A DNA stretch of 64,000 nt from [Clostridium] scindens ATCC 35704 (GTDB lineage Bacteria > Bacillota > Clostridia > Lachnospirales > Lachnospiraceae): positions 3,536,501 to 3,600,500 of the forward strand of contig NZ_CP036170.1 in assembly GCF_004295125.1 (NCBI RefSeq), in the 5' to 3' direction. Below are positions 61,755 through 64,000 of the stretch, piece after piece (position 1 is the first letter of the stretch; every line of letters starts with the position of its first letter). The position numbers were made by a program, and so were the translations under genes. The notes beneath the pieces were generated by a model, which saw nothing but the letters and a program-made list of their open reading frames with translations, did no database searches and was not told where the DNA came from.

Positions 61755-63270
61755 GCAATCCCTCCTTATACTGCGTTTTCAGCCCTTTACGGTCGATCTT
61801 CCCATTATTTGTAATCGGAAGCCGATCCATCTTTATGAATACATTCGGCACCATGAATGCCGGCAAAGCTGTCCCCAGGCTTTTGACAATCTGGCGCTTT
61901 TCCAGTTCTCCTTCATAGAATGCCACGATTTTGTTCTTCTCTTCATCATAGATGCAGCACCCGCGCCTCATTCCTTCCACCCGCTCCAAGGCAGTCTCGA
62001 TCTCTCCCAGTTCGATCCTGTGGCCCATGTGCTTAATCTGGTAGTCTTTCCTGGATGCAAAATACAGATACCCGTCTTCCCCATAGTAGCCCAGATCTCC
62101 CGTCCGGTAGATTGGCTCCAGATACTGCCCATTCAGAGGATTCTGCATAAACGCAGCCTTCGTCTGCCTGGGATCATTATAGTACCCCAGCGAGAGCGCC
62201 GTGCCGGATACGCAGATCTCCCCTTTCTTGGAAGGCTCTGTAACCAGACGGTCTTCCTCATCCAGAAGAAACACCTTCTCATTGGGAAACGGCTGGCCGA
62301 TCGGCAGGTTCTCGCCTGGCTGAAACTCCCGGTCAATCTTATAATACGTACAGTTGCAGGTAATCTCCGTAGGACCGTAAACGTTGGCATACCTGGCATC
62401 CGGCAGGTACCGCCTCCACTCGTTCAGATGCTTTACGGGCATTACCTCGCCGGAGAAGATTACCTTGTCTACCTTGGAGGGCACCTTGTACTCGAACCCT
62501 TTCAGCGTCGTAATGATACACAGCGCGGAGACGGCCCAGATCAAGGTAGTCACTTCCCGTTCCACCAGATAGTCCAGCAGTTTCGTGGGAAACGAAAAGA
62601 GTTTCTTGGGAATGATCTGCATGGCAGCGCCTGTCTTTAGGGTGGAATAGATATCCTTTACCGATACGTCAAAATCAAATGGCGCCTGATTTCCGATCAC
62701 ATCTCTGTCGGTAATTCCAAAGATCTGCGTAAAATCTTCCATAAAGTCAATGACTGACCGGTGGCTTACCACCACGCCTTTTGGAATGCCTGTAGAACCG
62801 GAAGTGAAGTTGGCATAAAGCGGGTCGATGTCAAGCCTCTGGCTTCTGATTTGCTCCAAAAGTACGGGGGCTTCTTGCGTCTTTAATGCCTCTTCTATAT
62901 CTATGACCACTCCTTCAAAGCCCAAGCCATCCAACTGCTTTTTATACTTTAAATCAGCCACCAATACCCTGGCCTTTAGTGTGTCCAGGATCTGCCTCAG
63001 CCGTTGGGACGGCAGTTTCGGATCCAGGAGCACATAAAAACAGCCACCATATACCGCGCCCATAAAGGAATAGATCGCATTTACGCTCTTCTCCATCAAT
63101 ACGGGAACCGGCATCCTGGGGCTTACCTTCTGTGCAAGACAGGTTCCCACGGCCCTTGCCCTCATCTTAAGTTCCGCATAGGTGCAAGATGCCCCTTCAT
63201 CCGCAAAAGCTGTCTTGTCAGGATACCTGCTTTCAGATCGTTCCAGATACTCTAATATATTTCGAATCAT
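61747..63270 (-). CDS. Amino acid adenylation enzyme, DltA-like
   Basis: The preferred start is ATG at 63270 with GGGGG upstream, giving 507 residues, near the DltA norm. Core motifs are visible: FTSGSTGIPKGV, NVYGPTEIT, IYRTGDLGYYGEDG, and the C-terminal TNNGKIDRKGL with the catalytic Lys. At the position of the D-Ala pocket Cys of Bacillus DltA (FCGE) this protein has VIFSGEVMP, so Ser replaces Cys. It activates an amino acid and loads it on the carrier protein at 59245. The amino acid may not be D-alanine. Confidence 0.85.
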   Translation of the reverse strand: MIRNILEYLERSESRYPDKTAFADEGASCTYAELKMRARAVGTCLAQKVSPRMPVPVLMEKSVNAIYSFMGAVYGGCFYVLLDPKLPSQRLRQILDTLKARVLVADLKYKKQLDGLGFEGVVIDIEEALKTQEAPVLLEQIRSQRLDIDPLYANFTSGSTGIPKGVVVSHRSVIDFMEDFTQIFGITDRDVIGNQAPFDFDVSVKDIYSTLKTGAAMQIIPKKLFSFPTKLLDYLVEREVTTLIWAVSALCIITTLKGFEYKVPSKVDKVIFSGEVMPVKHLNEWRRYLPDARYANVYGPTEITCNCTYYKIDREFQPGENLPIGQPFPNEKVFLLDEEDRLVTEPSKKGEICVSGTALSLGYYNDPRQTKAAFMQNPLNGQYLEPIYRTGDLGYYGEDGYLYFASRKDYQIKHMGHRIELGEIETALERVEGMRRGCCIYDEEKNKIVAFYEGELEKRQIVKSLGTALPAFMVPNVFIKMDRLPITNNGKIDRKGLKTQYKEGLHG

Positions 63271-63371
63271 ATTTTCCCCCTGATTATATAACATTCTTGA
63301 TATGCTATCTAGTTTATACGATACTGGAGAAAATGTCTATTACATCCATAAAATCTTAATAATTATCCGGC

Positions 63372-63401
63372 GGAAAAGGCCTTATTCATTGGCCTTTTTC
63401 C
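63372..63401 (-). terminator. Terminator after the LytTR gene
   Basis: AAAAGGCC and GGCCTTTT form a stem with a 9-base loop and a following T run, overlapping the LytTR stop codon. It separates that gene from the dlt-like operon. Confidence 0.75.
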
Positions 63402-63732
63402 TATAACTTCTGTAATTATAGAGTTCCAGTTTTTCTTTCAGTTCCCTGCCCAAACGCTGCGCGTAAGTACAGAATATGTTTTCTTCAAAATAAAGAATCC
63501 GGTTTCTGGTATCTACTTTCCGGACCAGATCCAGATTCGCCAGCGTAGATGATTTTGTCTGAAAAAAATAGGGCGCGACCTTCTCATACAAAGGCTTTAC
63601 ATCCGCATGGATCTTGCCTGTGCCTTCTTTATGGACGACCTTGCAATAGTGGGAGGATTTAATGGTTTCAAAATAGTAGATATCTTTCAGCGATACTTTC
63701 ATCCATAAATAATCCTCGCTCATAATATACAT
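63382..63732 (-). CDS. LytTR DNA-binding regulator without receiver domain
   Basis: The protein has 116 residues; GGAAGAG precedes ATG 63732. It matches the LytTR fold: VSLKDIYYFETIKSSHYCKV, a middle FFQTKSSTLANLDLVRKV and FCTYAQRLGRELKEKL. The frame has a stop just upstream, so there is no receiver or membrane domain. It may regulate the adjacent dlt-like operon; this is inferred from position. Confidence 0.82.
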   Translation of the reverse strand: MYIMSEDYLWMKVSLKDIYYFETIKSSHYCKVVHKEGTGKIHADVKPLYEKVAPYFFQTKSSTLANLDLVRKVDTRNRILYFEENIFCTYAQRLGRELKEKLELYNYRSYRKKANE

Positions 63733-63894
63733 GTGCTTGTACTCTTCCGTTGCTGCTCACTCCTTTAGCTGCCCTACACTAAGAAACCTTATTAGTATAC
63801 CATATATAAAATACTATACATCTCCCTAAAACAGGTCGACTTTTCATATTATGTAAAATTTTGTCGCATTTTGTAGTATGAAAACATCATAATA

Positions 63895-63922
63895 GGCGGC
63901 CTATGCATATGCACAGGCCGCC
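63895..63922 (-). terminator. Terminator after the HPr gene
   Basis: GGCGGCC and GGCCGCC form a 7-bp G+C-rich stem around a palindromic AT loop, followed by TATTATGATGTTTTC on the minus strand. It lies 15 bp past the HPr stop codon. Confidence 0.72.
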
Positions 63923-63937
63923 TTCCGACAGTCTTCC

Positions 63938-64000
63938 CTATTCGCCCAATCCGCTCTCAATGGCTTCCACCATTGCCTTTAACGCCGCTTCTTCATCTTC
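63938..64000 (-). CDS. ptsH: HPr family phosphocarrier protein (partial, C-terminus)
   Basis: Only the last 20 codons are in the window: EDEEAALKAMVEAIESGLGE and a stop at 63938. This is the typical C-terminal helix of Firmicutes HPr. The rest of the gene lies beyond the window. Confidence 0.8.
   Translation of the reverse strand, partial: EDEEAALKAMVEAIESGLGE

Noticed and set aside
1-64000. tRNA or rRNA genes
   Set aside because: I saw no cloverleaf with a GTTCRANYC-type T-loop plus matching acceptor arms, and no rRNA signature; a dedicated scan could change this.

Overview
The window looks like the chromosome of a low-G+C, Gram-positive, spore-forming anaerobe, most likely a Lachnospiraceae member (Clostridium scindens/Dorea/Blautia type). 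The basis is the AT-rich genes with AGGAGG-type ribosome binding sites, a GerMN-type germination lipoprotein, a Spo0A effector domain, an HPr gene end and typical Firmicutes cell-wall genes. The species assignment is inference.

Region 1 (1-43.8 kb) is a large cell-surface polysaccharide locus, almost entirely on the minus strand. It holds many GT2 and GT4 glycosyltransferases, a GT2/DUF2304 pair resembling streptococcal GacI/GacJ, a Wzm/Wzt-type ABC exporter, a Wzx-type flippase, GtrA, a DUF2142 membrane protein, a LicD/epimerase/IspD-TarI trio, a sugar nucleotidyltransferase, an LtaS-like phosphoglycerol transferase and a 1.77-kilo-residue amidase/glucosaminidase. Together they suggest a wall-linked polysaccharide decorated with phospho-alditols and remodelled by the large hydrolase. 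The locus is broken at 3515-13616 by nested insertion sequences: an IS66 carrying an IS21-family copy with a 7-bp target duplication, a truncated second IS21 type, and an inverted second copy of the first IS21, which has cut a GT2 gene. An IS200-type transposase gene lies at 32.8-33.4 kb.

Region 2 (44.6-45.6 kb) has a stand-alone Spo0A DNA-binding domain and a DUF2085/zinc-ribbon gene pair with a consensus promoter.

Region 3 (45.8-56.5 kb) is the most interesting. It is a phage-tail gene set with no visible capsid, portal, terminase, holin or integrase: tail completion protein, tail tube, chaperone, Gp15, Com-like zinc finger, tape measure, Dit, Gp37-like protein and fibre. Divergent XRE/ImmA and Cro-like regulators control it across a region with two near-perfect promoters and three palindromes. 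The fibre gene ends in a four-cassette shufflon. Four copies of a 20-bp site (consensus TGAATTAAATAGAAAATTAG) in alternating orientation flank one expressed and three silent C-termini, all in the same reading frame. A G+C-rich tyrosine recombinase gene sits between the cassette pairs. The best reading is a tailocin-like particle, or a decayed prophage, with a switchable receptor-binding tip.

Region 4 (56.5-64 kb) has an Rpn-family nuclease, then a variant dlt-like operon (adenylation enzyme, fold-type III PLP decarboxylase, DltD-like protein, carrier protein, MBOAT), a LytTR regulator and the end of an HPr gene. The DltD-like protein has a paralogue at 42.9 kb, linking this operon to the polysaccharide locus.
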